Positions 24,446 to 32,983 of a stretch of DNA of 41,488 bases are shown piece after piece (position 1 is the first letter of the stretch; every line of letters begins with the position of its first letter). This DNA comes from Chitinophagaceae bacterium. Its GTDB lineage: Bacteria > Bacteroidota > Bacteroidia > Chitinophagales > Chitinophagaceae. The DNA is taken from positions 1-41,488 of the forward strand of contig JAGKWS010000022.1 of the NCBI GenBank assembly GCA_021151685.1, written 5' to 3'. The notes below the pieces were generated by a model. It did no database searches. It was not told the origin of the DNA and saw only the letters and a program-made list of their open reading frames with translations. Position numbers and translations under genes: made by a program.

Positions 24446-25444
24446 TCACTTAGCGGGGGCGGTAGTTTTGCTTCGGGCATTTCGCTTGTCTTGCCTTTTT
24501 ATGGCATTGCGAATGATGGCGTTGTGCTGTAGAGCATCCATAATTTTTTTGAAACCAGCGGTTCCTTCTTCTACGTTTTGCAGGCTATGGCGCAGATCCT
24601 TGGCCAGCGAAGGATCTGCCAACGATTGCACCACCCCACCCTGTGCCGAAGCAGCTTTTTGGGCGGCAACGGCTACGCTATCGGCATGTGCCAGCAGCTT
24701 TACTGTTTGTGCCGATGCGGTATTGATACGGGCAATGGTTTCTTTCAATTGTGCTGCCATTGCCGTATCGTTGATAAGTACACCTGCAACACCTTCGCCC
24801 TTGCGCACCTGACCCGTAATTACTTCAAGATCGGCGGATAATTTTTCGAGATGAACGGACGCATTGCGTACATGCAGCATACTTTCCTTCAGTGTAAGCG
24901 GCAGGGCAGCATCATCGAGCAAATCCCAAAGGGCACGGCTATTATTAAGGCGATTGATGGTAATAACAAGGCCTGCCGACAATGTCTGCAAGTTGTCGCC
25001 TGTGCCGGAAAGTACCGACAACATTTCATCGGTATCGGGGCCGGAGCCCGAGGGCAGTAATTCGTTTTCGGTAACGGGTTGGCCGGCAGTGCTGCCTGCA
25101 TTAATATTTACCACTCTGTTGCCCATAAGCCCTTCGCTGCCAACGGTTACTACCGAGTTGTGCCGGATAAACGGGCGCATATTATCGTCTATCAGCAAGG
25201 TTACCTCTACCGTAGTATCGTTAATAACCTGCACCTTGCTGACAGTGCCCGCCTGTATGCCGGCAAAACGAATGTTGTTGCCCGCCATCAGTCCATTTAC
25301 ATTTCTGAAACGTGCCCGCAATGTAAATGCCGAACCAAATAAATTTTGATTGCGACCAATGAGATACAAAGAGACTACCAGCACCAGCAAACCTGCCAGT
25401 ACCAGAACTCCCAATTTCAAGTTTTCGTTTGCTTTTTTATTCAT
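24446..25444 (-). CDS. mlaD: MlaD/MCE-domain substrate-binding protein of a lipid transporter
   Basis: This is the periplasmic lipid-binding component of an Mla-type transporter that moves phospholipids between the membranes. Of 332 residues, 11-30 are the N-terminal membrane anchor (LGVLVLAGLLVLVVSLYLIG). Residues 38-115 are the MCE domain (LRARFRNVNGLMAGNNIRFAGIQAGTVSKV, then GSEGLMGNRVVNI). The rest is a long, mostly helical region with coiled-coil character, as in other MCE proteins. The C-terminus is basic. It is the third gene of the mlaE-mlaF-mlaD unit and starts eight bases after mlaF ends. No mlaC or mlaB gene is adjacent. Confidence 0.92.
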   Translation of the reverse strand: MNKKANENLKLGVLVLAGLLVLVVSLYLIGRNQNLFGSAFTLRARFRNVNGLMAGNNIRFAGIQAGTVSKVQVINDTTVEVTLLIDDNMRPFIRHNSVVTVGSEGLMGNRVVNINAGSTAGQPVTENELLPSGSGPDTDEMLSVLSGTGDNLQTLSAGLVITINRLNNSRALWDLLDDAALPLTLKESMLHVRNASVHLEKLSADLEVITGQVRKGEGVAGVLINDTAMAAQLKETIARINTASAQTVKLLAHADSVAVAAQKAASAQGGVVQSLADPSLAKDLRHSLQNVEEGTAGFKKIMDALQHNAIIRNAIKRQDKRNARSKTTAPAK

Positions 25445-25452
25445 GGGTTTCT

Positions 25453-26196
25453 TTATTCAAAAAAACGGGTTATTTCGGCATCATTGCTGTTGCGCAAACT
25501 TTCGTAGGTATCTATCTTATAACATTGTCCGTTCAGCAACACTGCTATTCTGTCGGCAGTGTGTTCTACACATTTCATATCGTGCGAGATTATGACCGAA
25601 GTAGTATTGTACCGCTTCTGAGTATCGTTGATGAGCGTACTTATCTCGCGGGCAGTAATGGGATCCAGACCGGTGGTAGGTTCATCGTACAAAATTACCT
25701 CGGGGTTCAGCACCAATGTTCTGGCCAGTGCTATGCGCTTTTGCATACCGCCAGAAAGTTCGGATGGCATCATAGATGCTGTGTGTGCGAGCCCTACATG
25801 TTCTAATGTTTCCATTATTTTCTGTTCGGCCTGTGTGGCGGTGATGTCTTTTACGTGCCGCCGCATAGGAAAAAACAAATTTTCGCGTACGGTCATAGAG
25901 TCGTAAAGCGCATTGCTCTGAAAAAGGAAACCAACCCGCGCCCGCAGCTTATCCATACCGGGGTGATCCAGCGTACCTATATCAATCCCCAATACCGAAA
26001 TATGGCCACTATCGGGTTGGTGTAAGCCTATAATGCACTTGATAAGTACCGATTTTCCGCTGCCCGACCGTCCGAGAACCACCACATTTTCACCCTTTAC
26101 CACATTCAGTGTAAACTCATTGAGTACAGTGCGGTCGCCAAAAGATTTGGTAACCTTGTTGATAGCTATGGCAATATTTTTTTCTGGTGAAGACAT
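25453..26196 (-). CDS. mlaF: ABC transporter ATP-binding protein MlaF
   Basis: MlaF powers the MlaE permease by ATP hydrolysis. The 247-residue protein is a single ABC ATPase. Walker A GRSGSGKS is near residue 38, the Q loop is in FLFQSNALYDSMTV, the signature is LSGGMQKR, Walker B is VILYDEPTTGLDP, and the H loop is IISHDM. The Met in SGGMQKR is typical of the MCE-transporter ATPases and supports MlaF over a generic ABC protein. It starts five bases after the mlaE stop. Confidence 0.94.
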   Translation of the reverse strand: MSSPEKNIAIAINKVTKSFGDRTVLNEFTLNVVKGENVVVLGRSGSGKSVLIKCIIGLHQPDSGHISVLGIDIGTLDHPGMDKLRARVGFLFQSNALYDSMTVRENLFFPMRRHVKDITATQAEQKIMETLEHVGLAHTASMMPSELSGGMQKRIALARTLVLNPEVILYDEPTTGLDPITAREISTLINDTQKRYNTTSVIISHDMKCVEHTADRIAVLLNGQCYKIDTYESLRNSNDAEITRFFE

Positions 26197-26201
26197 GGTA
26201 T

Positions 26202-27020
26202 TTAATTCAACCCCAACAAATCGGTTATTTGCACAGTGAGCAAATCGATGATAAATATCAGTAGAGAAGCAATAACTACAGCAGCATTAGCGGCACGGCC
26301 CACGCCTTCGGTACCACGCATGGAATGATAGCCTTTATAACTACCTACCAACCCAATGGCAAAGCCAAAAAAAACGGTTTTGACTGTAGCTGGTAATACA
26401 TCACCAAATCTCAGGGTTTGAAAGACCTGAAAAAAATACAGCTTTAAGCTGGTATGCCCCTTTATGTTTACCCCAATCCACGAACCATACAACGAAATGG
26501 CATCGGACAAAACAGTGAGTATAGGCAACATGAGCGTACAAGCCAGAATGCGCGTTACTACCAGATATTTGAACGGATTGGTGCCCGACACCTCCATGGC
26601 ATCTATTTGTTCTGTAACCTTCATAGAACCGAGCTCGGCACCAATACCCGAGCTTATTTTACCTGCGAATATAAGTGCTGTAATAACCGGGCCAATTTCC
26701 CTTACCAAAGCCAAACTCACCATTACAGGCATCTGCGACTCTACACCATAAGATACCATGGATGGGCGCAATTGCATAGTAAGCACCAAACCCATAATAA
26801 AGCCGGTAACAGCTATGAGCCCCAGGGAACGGAACCCAATCTCATAACACTGGTGCAAAAACTCCCGAAACTCCCAGGGCGCACGAAATACCTCGCCTGC
26901 ATAACGTAATGCAAAGCGAAAAATGGCCCCAGACTCGCTGAGGAATTGAGATAACTGCCCGGGCAGACGCACTTGTTTTTGTGTAAATTTATTGCAAGTA
27001 GCTGCAATAAACAATGACAA
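26202..27020 (-). CDS. mlaE: MlaE-type lipid transporter permease
   Basis: MlaE is the inner-membrane permease of the MCE lipid transporter. Five to six membrane helices are visible, beginning FRSLGLIAVTGFIMGLVLTM. The family signatures RELGPVI-type (LVREIGPVITALIFAGKISSGIGAELGSMKVTEQIDAMEV) and the C-terminal GYHSMRGTEGVGRAANAAVVIASL are complete. The 272-residue frame opens with TTG at 27020 with a stop just upstream; no ATG occurs before the first helix. A GTG at 26972 (255 residues) is an alternative start that better matches usual length. It heads the operon. Confidence 0.93.
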   Translation of the reverse strand: MSLFIAATCNKFTQKQVRLPGQLSQFLSESGAIFRFALRYAGEVFRAPWEFREFLHQCYEIGFRSLGLIAVTGFIMGLVLTMQLRPSMVSYGVESQMPVMVSLALVREIGPVITALIFAGKISSGIGAELGSMKVTEQIDAMEVSGTNPFKYLVVTRILACTLMLPILTVLSDAISLYGSWIGVNIKGHTSLKLYFFQVFQTLRFGDVLPATVKTVFFGFAIGLVGSYKGYHSMRGTEGVGRAANAAVVIASLLIFIIDLLTVQITDLLGLN

Positions 27021-27070
27021 ACGTCATGAAACCTTATGAACTGTACAGTGGAATCTTGCCGAGAGGCAAC

Positions 27071-27078
27071 TATTTTTG
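27071..27078 (+). promoter_or_regulatory. Candidate -7 box of the CoA-transferase gene
   Basis: TATTTTTG, followed by C, matches TAnnTTTG and ends six bases before the ATG at 27085, again implying little or no 5' leader. No TTG at normal -33 spacing. Confidence 0.4.
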
Positions 27079-27084
27079 CAACCT

Positions 27085-28371
27085 ATGACCAATAGCTTGA
27101 AATACACCACAATAGACGAAGCTGTAAAACACATAAAAAGTAACAGCAGAGTGTTTATACACGGTAGTGCAGCCACGCCTGTGTCGCTGGTAAATGCGTT
27201 GTTGAATAGGGCAGGCAGTATAAGGAAGGTAGAACTTACATCTATCACCATGCACGGGCGTATAGATTGGAACCGTCAGGAAGTGCTGGATAATTTTTAT
27301 CTGAACTCCTTATTTGTATCAGACAGTATACGGGGGTGGGCGAATTCGGAGTATGGAGGCTACGTACCGGTATTTTTAAGTGAAATACCCCATCTCTTCG
27401 AGAGTGGCACCTTGCCGTTAGATGCTGCCATCATTCAGGTATCACCACCAGACCACCACGGCTATTGTACCTTAGGCACATCGGCCGATATTGCCATCAG
27501 TGCGGTACGTACAGCACCCATCATCATAGCGCAAGTAAATCCGCTGATGCCACGGGTACACGGAGAAGGATTCATTCACATATCGAAGTTTACTGCGGCC
27601 GTATTTGAAGAATCTCTGCTGCCGGAAATAACTGCACAAAGCAATGCAATTACAGACCAGATTGGTAAGCATGTAGCCGCACTGGTAGAAGATGGGGCTA
27701 CACTGCAAATGGGTATTGGAGCTATACCAGATGCTGTACTGGGCCAGTTGATTCACCACAAAAATCTGGGTATACACACCGAAATGTTCTCGGACGGTGT
27801 GGTGCCATTGGTGGAAAGGGGTGTTATAACCAACTCGCTGAAGAAGGTAGAACCGGGTAAAATAATCAGCACATTTATCCTCGGGTCGCGCAAGGTTTAT
27901 GACTTTGCAGACAATAACCTTTTTGTGAACTGTATGAGCGCGGCCTTTGTGAACGACACTTCTGTTATCAGGCGCAATCCGAAAGTAACCGCTATCAACA
28001 GTGCTATAGAAATAGACCTATCGGGGCAGGTTTGTGCCGATTCTATCGGTACCCGCCAATATTCTGGCATAGGTGGGCAAATGGATTTCATTCGCGGAGC
28101 GTCACTGTCTCAGGGAGGTAAACCCATTATTGCAATGCCATCTGTTACGGCATCGGGTATATCGCGCATAGTACCGGTACTGAAGGCCGGGGCTGGTGTG
28201 GTTACTACCCGTGGGCACATACACTATGTAGCTACAGAATATGGCGTGGTGAACCTCTATGGCAAAAACATGGAGCAACGTGCGCGACTGCTCATAAGCA
28301 TTGCCCATCCTGCACACCGCGAGTCTTTGGAACGAGCTTATAAAGAACGATTTGGGAAACTGCCGGGATAA
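27085..28371 (+). CDS. Acetyl-CoA hydrolase/4-hydroxybutyrate CoA-transferase family protein
   Basis: A 428-residue cytoplasmic enzyme of the acetyl-CoA hydrolase/transferase family, which moves CoA between carboxylic acids through a glutamyl-CoA intermediate. The N-terminal domain includes SRVFIHGSAATP and VSPPDHHGYCTLG. The C-terminal domain has MGIGAIPDAVLGQL, the nucleophile region GIHTEMFSDGVV with the probable catalytic Glu, and IGTRQYSGIGGQMDFIRGASLSQGGKPI. The length and motifs fit 4-hydroxybutyrate or acetate:succinate CoA-transferases; the real substrates cannot be told. The ATG at 27085 is preferred over the in-frame TTG at 27076, which lies inside the -7 box. Confidence 0.9.
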   Translation: MTNSLKYTTIDEAVKHIKSNSRVFIHGSAATPVSLVNALLNRAGSIRKVELTSITMHGRIDWNRQEVLDNFYLNSLFVSDSIRGWANSEYGGYVPVFLSEIPHLFESGTLPLDAAIIQVSPPDHHGYCTLGTSADIAISAVRTAPIIIAQVNPLMPRVHGEGFIHISKFTAAVFEESLLPEITAQSNAITDQIGKHVAALVEDGATLQMGIGAIPDAVLGQLIHHKNLGIHTEMFSDGVVPLVERGVITNSLKKVEPGKIISTFILGSRKVYDFADNNLFVNCMSAAFVNDTSVIRRNPKVTAINSAIEIDLSGQVCADSIGTRQYSGIGGQMDFIRGASLSQGGKPIIAMPSVTASGISRIVPVLKAGAGVVTTRGHIHYVATEYGVVNLYGKNMEQRARLLISIAHPAHRESLERAYKERFGKLPG

Positions 28372-28386
28372 CCAATACTAAAATAT

Positions 28387-28411
28387 GGCAGCAGACTTTT
28401 GGTCTGCTGCC
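28387..28411 (-). terminator. Hairpin between convergent CoA-transferase and TonB-receptor genes
   Basis: GGCAGCAGAC (28387-28396) pairs perfectly with GTCTGCTGCC (28402-28411) around TTTTG. On the minus strand it is followed by ATATTTTAG, a weak T tract; on the plus strand there is none. It probably serves the receptor gene. Confidence 0.55.
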
Positions 28412-28429
28412 TGTGAAGATAGTGCAACC

Positions 28430-30760
28430 TTAAAATTCTACCTTATAACTGATGTTGGGTACTACCAATGCCTCACGATACTCATCTACAGACTTGGTTT
28501 GTACATTGTACTTAAAGTCCTGAAACTCTTTGTACATGGTGGCATTTATGATTTTGAGGGCTATGGTATGTGCCACATGAGCGGCATTTATCTTGTAACT
28601 GGCGGTAAAATGCCCTACAAAGGCGGGTGCAAATTGACTGCCAAATGTAAATGGTGTCTGGTAGACAACATCTTGTATGGCAGCCGATGCAGCTATGTCT
28701 ACCGGGGTATATCTATCGCCCCCCTGATAGCTGACACGTGCATTCAGCCCCAGTACATTGTTGTTCTTTTTACCTGTAGACCACTCGCGGCCGCCCAGCA
28801 GATTCACTACATAACTACGGTTGAAACGGGTATCGCGCCATACATCGTCGCCACCTTTATAGGTAGATGAGAATACACTACCTGTGAGCATTGCATAATA
28901 GCCGTTGGCCATATACTTCTCCAGCGTCATGTCTATGCCATAGTTGCGTCCCAAACCTGTATTCTGAAGGGGCATGCTGAAGAACCAATCGCTTTGCACA
29001 TTGATGAGGGAAACAGGCGTGCCAGCTACTACGGGAATATTGAAAAGTTGCTGGTAATATGGCTCTATTCTCAGGTGCAGGTTTTTAGAAAGGTTATGGT
29101 CGTAACTAAGTACTATATGATGTGCTTTTGAAAAGCCGAGGTCTTTGTTCAGCAGCTCGCCTGTAGCCTGTGAACGGATGTAATAATAACTAAGCCGCTC
29201 TAACCGGCTGTGTAAGCCATAGGCAAGTCCAAGACTGTTGGTGTTCGACAGTTTATATTTGAGGCCAAGGCGGGGTTCTACCGATGCCTGCCCGTTCAGG
29301 GCAAATACCTGCCCGGTTATGCCCACGTTAGCACTCAGCTTTTCGGTAAATGCTACAGACGACTGGCTATATGCAGCGGCCAGCATACTACTACCACTAC
29401 CATCTACAATGGTATACAGCACACCGGGTGTTGTGGCAGTTTGTATCTGCTGATTATAGGCCAATGCGGTGAGTATGATGCCCGACCGGTGGGTATGCCG
29501 TGGCCCAAACCGTGTATTGATGTAGCTGGACAATACATAGTTGCCATTGGTAGCCATTATCTTATTTTGCGGTAGCAGGTTTAGCAGCGCATTCATGCGA
29601 CTGGTAGTATAGTCCATACCGCTGATGGTGGCTGCCAGTGTGGTGCGTATGTATGTATTGCGGCTACAATATATCTTATGTGTAAGGCCGGTAGCACCCA
29701 TGTACTGTTTTACCAACTGGTCTTCCTTGTCTGACGCATATTTTATCTCTGCCGAATCGGTTTTTACTTTGGCACCAGACTGGTCTATAAGACCTATGCC
29801 CCACAACGAAAAAGTACCCGCTTTTCTGGTTGGAAAGTTGAGCTTAAAAGACAAGTCTTGATAACGCACACCACCAGCATTCTCTGGCATTACCGGCGCA
29901 AGGAGTGCCAGTGTAGAATAGCGGTAGTTGAAGAGATAAGATGATTTGCCCCCCTTACGGAATGGCCCTTCGGAAGCGGCATCGATGCCAATGGCCCCCA
30001 ACTGAAATGTGTGCTCGCGCTGCTGATTGTTGCCGGTACGCATCTGTATATCGAACACGCCGGATAGTGCATTGCTGTATTCGGCAGGGAATGCCCCGGT
30101 AAAAAAGTCGGAATTGGCCAGCATCTGGCTGCTGAGTGCCGTGAGACCACCTCCGCCAAAGGCCGCAACATCGGCAAAGTGGTTGGGGTTGGGTATTTCT
30201 ACGCCCTCCATCTTCCATTGCAACGATTTGGGCGCATTGCCCCGAACGACTATGCCATTATTGCCCACATTGCCCGCTACCCCGGCAAAAGCCGATGCCA
30301 ACCGGGCAGGGTCATCAAACCCACCGGCATACCTGGCTGCTTCCTCTACACTCAGCATACGGGCACTAACGGTGGCCATTCTGTTCAGCGGTTGTTCTTT
30401 ATTCACGCCTGCTTTTACAGTTACCTCCTTCAGCGAATAGGCATTTTCTTTCATGGCAATGTTTACAATTGTTTCCCTGCCACTACTTACTATAAGGTCT
30501 TTTACTATATACTGTTCGTAACCTGTAATGGAGGCTGTAAGCTGGTACCGCCCCGGTGCCACGCCCGCTATGCTGAATGTACCCAAACTATCGGTTGTGG
30601 CCCCCAATGTGCCACTGCCCACCTGCACCACAATAGTGGCCCATGCCACGGGTCTTTGTGTGGCAGCATCGGCCACGGTACCCCTGATGGTTTGCTGGGC
30701 CCATACAGTACTGCACATAGCCATGAGCAACAGCCAAACCCTAAAAAAAAAGCGATTCAT
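28430..30760 (-). CDS. TonB-dependent receptor with carboxypeptidase-regulatory domain
   Basis: A 776-residue outer membrane receptor from the ATG at 30760. A signal peptide ends VWAQ. Residues 23-110 are the CarboxypepD_reg-like domain (TIRGTVADAATQRPVAWATIVV, then TDSLGTFSIAGVAPGRYQL). The plug (about 115-250) has VVRGNAPKSLQWKMEGVEIPNPNHF, and the rest is a large beta-barrel. It ends in Phe (KVEF), as outer membrane barrels do. No SusD partner is adjacent, so it is not a typical polysaccharide pair; a peptide, metal or small-molecule ligand is possible. It is divergent from a PAS-LuxR regulator, with an 18-bp palindrome between them. Confidence 0.92.
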   Translation of the reverse strand: MNRFFFRVWLLLMAMCSTVWAQQTIRGTVADAATQRPVAWATIVVQVGSGTLGATTDSLGTFSIAGVAPGRYQLTASITGYEQYIVKDLIVSSGRETIVNIAMKENAYSLKEVTVKAGVNKEQPLNRMATVSARMLSVEEAARYAGGFDDPARLASAFAGVAGNVGNNGIVVRGNAPKSLQWKMEGVEIPNPNHFADVAAFGGGGLTALSSQMLANSDFFTGAFPAEYSNALSGVFDIQMRTGNNQQREHTFQLGAIGIDAASEGPFRKGGKSSYLFNYRYSTLALLAPVMPENAGGVRYQDLSFKLNFPTRKAGTFSLWGIGLIDQSGAKVKTDSAEIKYASDKEDQLVKQYMGATGLTHKIYCSRNTYIRTTLAATISGMDYTTSRMNALLNLLPQNKIMATNGNYVLSSYINTRFGPRHTHRSGIILTALAYNQQIQTATTPGVLYTIVDGSGSSMLAAAYSQSSVAFTEKLSANVGITGQVFALNGQASVEPRLGLKYKLSNTNSLGLAYGLHSRLERLSYYYIRSQATGELLNKDLGFSKAHHIVLSYDHNLSKNLHLRIEPYYQQLFNIPVVAGTPVSLINVQSDWFFSMPLQNTGLGRNYGIDMTLEKYMANGYYAMLTGSVFSSTYKGGDDVWRDTRFNRSYVVNLLGGREWSTGKKNNNVLGLNARVSYQGGDRYTPVDIAASAAIQDVVYQTPFTFGSQFAPAFVGHFTASYKINAAHVAHTIALKIINATMYKEFQDFKYNVQTKSVDEYREALVVPNISYKVEF

Positions 30761-30781
30761 ATGTATGTGTTTTTGTTGCTG

Positions 30782-30812
30782 CAAAGTGACACCAGATACA
30801 GACGCACCCCAA
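30782..30812 (-). promoter_or_regulatory. Promoter of the TonB-receptor gene
   Basis: On the minus strand, TTG (30812-30810), a 20-base spacer and TCACTTTG (30789-30782), one mismatch from TAnnTTTG. The -33 box touches the palindrome at 30812-30829. Confidence 0.5.
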
Positions 30813-30829
30813 TACTGATTAATCAGTAT
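30812..30829. promoter_or_regulatory. Perfect 18-bp palindrome, candidate operator
   Basis: ATACTGATTAATCAGTAT is a perfect palindrome, symmetrical about 30820/30821. It lies 10 bases before the ATG of the LuxR-type regulator and directly against the -33 box of the divergent receptor gene. Its centre is about 45 bases upstream of the receptor's predicted transcription start, typical for an activator. Confidence 0.6.
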
Positions 30830-30839
30830 ATTGCATAGT

Positions 30840-31631
30840 ATGAACCCGGAAACGCAGGAAATTTATGCCGAATACCAACAACTGATGCGCCAGCAGGCGT
30901 TTGATGAGACTTCATTGGACTATTCGACCCTTGACGACCATAAACGGTTTCTTACCCGGCTGGCCGAGGTAGATAACAGTGCCGTTTCGGTATTCGATAT
31001 GTATCAGCAGAAACATGTGTTTGCCTCGTGGAATTTTACTACCATGCTCGGGTATGAGGAAGAAGGCATACACGAACCGACCAATGAGTATTTTGACTCC
31101 AAAATACATCCTGACGATATGGAAAAAATGATGCGTAATGGTGTATATGCATTGCGCTATTTGTACTCGTTGCCCGTGGTAGAAAGGAAACAACACAAAT
31201 TTGTTTGCGAATTTAGGGTGCGTAACGGAGAGGGCCGATACATAAGGGTTATAGAACAACAGCAAGCACTTGTTTTAGATAGCAGGGACAACATATGGCT
31301 ATCGCTGAGTGTGCTGGACATTTCGCCCACGCAAGATGGCGTGCCTGATGTAACGGGCCGTGTGGTAAACTTTAAGACCGGAAATGTAACTGTACTGGAG
31401 TCTATGCCCCAAAAAGCAACAGACCCCATTCAGTCACTTACACCCCGACAGGCACAGATACTGGAATTGGTAAAAGAGGGGTTGCTGAGTAAGGAAATTT
31501 CGGACCGTTTATCGATATCGGTACATACGGTGAATACCCACAGGCAAAGAATACTGGAGAAGCTGAGTGTAGACAACTCGATTGAAGCCATCAGATATGC
31601 AGCCGGTCTGGGGCTGGTGCCAGTAAAATAG
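30840..31631 (+). CDS. PAS-domain LuxR-type transcriptional regulator
   Basis: A 263-residue regulator. Residues about 35-150 form a PAS-like sensor (FDMYQQKHVFASWNFTTMLGYEEEG, HPDDMEKMMRNG, FRVRNGEGRYIRV), with a hinge to residue 195. Residues about 200-258 are the LuxR/GerE helix-turn-helix: LTPRQAQILELVKEGLLSKEISDRLSISVHTVNTHRQRILEKL. There is no receiver domain, so it senses directly rather than through a kinase. ATG at 30840 is chosen over an in-frame TTG at 30831 next to the palindrome. It probably controls the divergent TonB receptor and itself. The ligand is unknown. Confidence 0.92.
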   Translation: MNPETQEIYAEYQQLMRQQAFDETSLDYSTLDDHKRFLTRLAEVDNSAVSVFDMYQQKHVFASWNFTTMLGYEEEGIHEPTNEYFDSKIHPDDMEKMMRNGVYALRYLYSLPVVERKQHKFVCEFRVRNGEGRYIRVIEQQQALVLDSRDNIWLSLSVLDISPTQDGVPDVTGRVVNFKTGNVTVLESMPQKATDPIQSLTPRQAQILELVKEGLLSKEISDRLSISVHTVNTHRQRILEKLSVDNSIEAIRYAAGLGLVPVK

Positions 31632-31740
31632 CGGCAAATCCCCTTGTGTACACAATGTTAATTCCCGTCTCCTATCTAGTTGCTAACTGCTGTGGCATTG
31701 CTTTTGTAGTATTAATTTTAAGTAAACAAAAATCATTCCT

Positions 31741-32442
31741 ATGGTACTCAGCAATACCTGGTTCATGGAAGGATACATCGACTATGAACTACAGAAGTAT
31801 AGGTTACTGGCCTATCTGCAAGATGTAAAGAAACACTTTTCTGCTACACGGCTATACCCGCAACTGGCCGACATTATAGCGCACTACAACAACCTGCTTG
31901 CCTATCGCGCCAATAAACAGCAATTGCAGGATGCATTTCCGAAACGAATAGCTAATGTTCATCCTGAAAAACTTGAGCTTGTATACGACCAATTTTTAGC
32001 GGATGACAGTGTGATGCAGGAGTTAGAGGAAATCATCACTTTTGCCATTGGTGGCATGCGCGATACAATAACCGAAGGTGCGGGCATATATGAGCTGATA
32101 GAAAAGCAAATGACCATTGAACCCATTGGCATTATGCCTTTATACAAAAATGAAGGATATGCGCTGATGCACTATACGGGCACACAAGATGTGCATGTGT
32201 TTTACTATACTGTATCTATATTTGACAACAAAGATGCCCGTTACAGGGCCCTGAGGATGCAACATATAGATACGCGCATCAAAACACTGGCAACAACGTG
32301 GGAGCAAATGAAAATAGATATAGTACGCGAGATACGCACCCTACCCAACCCTGCTGTATATGTGGTAGAGTTTCCGCTGCATGTACCATTCTACGAAACG
32401 CTGCTACCCATAGCCAAAAGAGCGTTGGTAAGGTATATTTGA
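31741..32442 (+). CDS. Conserved-looking protein of unknown function
   Basis: A 233-residue soluble protein that I cannot assign. It begins VLSNTWFMEGYIDYELQKYRLLAYLQDVKKHF and has a helical N-terminal half, including LELVYDQFLADDSVMQELEEIITFAIGGMRDTITEGAGIYELIEKQ, then a beta-rich part (GIMPLYKNEGYALMHYTG, VHVFYYTVSIF) and a helical C-terminus. No signal peptide or membrane helix. It lies 109 bases after the LuxR regulator on the same strand, so it may be in the same transcript, though no evidence ties its role to the receptor. An in-frame start before 31741 is not supported. Confidence 0.75.
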   Translation: MVLSNTWFMEGYIDYELQKYRLLAYLQDVKKHFSATRLYPQLADIIAHYNNLLAYRANKQQLQDAFPKRIANVHPEKLELVYDQFLADDSVMQELEEIITFAIGGMRDTITEGAGIYELIEKQMTIEPIGIMPLYKNEGYALMHYTGTQDVHVFYYTVSIFDNKDARYRALRMQHIDTRIKTLATTWEQMKIDIVREIRTLPNPAVYVVEFPLHVPFYETLLPIAKRALVRYI

Positions 32443-32472
32443 CAGGTATGTCTATTAACGAATCAATTGATA

Positions 32473-32521
32473 TGTAGATTTGAGCTCGGATAGCAAAGAA
32501 CTATACAAGCTCAAATCTATA
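32473..32521. repeat. Long hairpin between convergent genes
   Basis: TAGATTTGAGCT (32475-32486) pairs perfectly with AGCTCAAATCTA (32508-32519), with one more G-T and one T-A pair outside. Inside, ATAG (32490-32493) and CTAT (32501-32504) form a second stem with a CAAAGAA loop. No T tract follows on either strand, so it is not a classical terminator. Confidence 0.6.
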
Positions 32522-32527
32522 CGGTTA

Positions 32528-32953
32528 CTACATATTAGGGTTGTAGTTCACCATCCAGCTTATGCCAAACTTATCTTTGAAATTGCCAAAATATGCCCCC
32601 CAGAATGTATCCATCAGGGGCATTTCTACAATACCCCCTTCCGACAAGCCGTTAAAGAGCCTTTCTGCCTCTTCCCGGCTGTCGGGGTGCAGGGAAAGGT
32701 GCGCATTGTTGCCCTCTTGTAGTTTGTGGCCCATAGAGGGTAAAATATCGGACCCCATCAGTGTATAATGGTTGCCAACAGGCAATGCAATGTGCATTAT
32801 TCTATTGCGTTCGTCCTCGGGCAGCTGCTCTGTACCGGGAGCACCACTCATACGATGTAGGGCAGCGAATTCGCCACCAAATACGCCTTTGTAAAAAGTA
32901 AATGCCGCTTCTGCGGTGCCATCAAAATTGAGGTAGGGATTCATTTGTACCAT
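32528..32953 (-). CDS. VOC-superfamily (PhnB/glyoxalase-like) protein
   Basis: A 141-residue cytoplasmic protein of the vicinal-oxygen-chelate superfamily, PhnB type. From the ATG at 32953 it begins VQMNPYLNFDGTAEAAFTFYKGVFGGEF, the family signature. IMHIALPVGNHYTLMGSD and the C-terminal FWGAYFGNFKDKFGISWMVNY complete it. The frame to 32983 adds ten non-conserved residues. These proteins form metal-dependent or metal-free dimers with varied roles (lyases, resistance proteins, isomerases); a specific reaction cannot be named. It is monocistronic. Confidence 0.9.
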   Translation of the reverse strand: MVQMNPYLNFDGTAEAAFTFYKGVFGGEFAALHRMSGAPGTEQLPEDERNRIMHIALPVGNHYTLMGSDILPSMGHKLQEGNNAHLSLHPDSREEAERLFNGLSEGGIVEMPLMDTFWGAYFGNFKDKFGISWMVNYNPNM

Positions 32954-32983
32954 GTTACTTATTTTTTGGAAGTTATCAATCAA

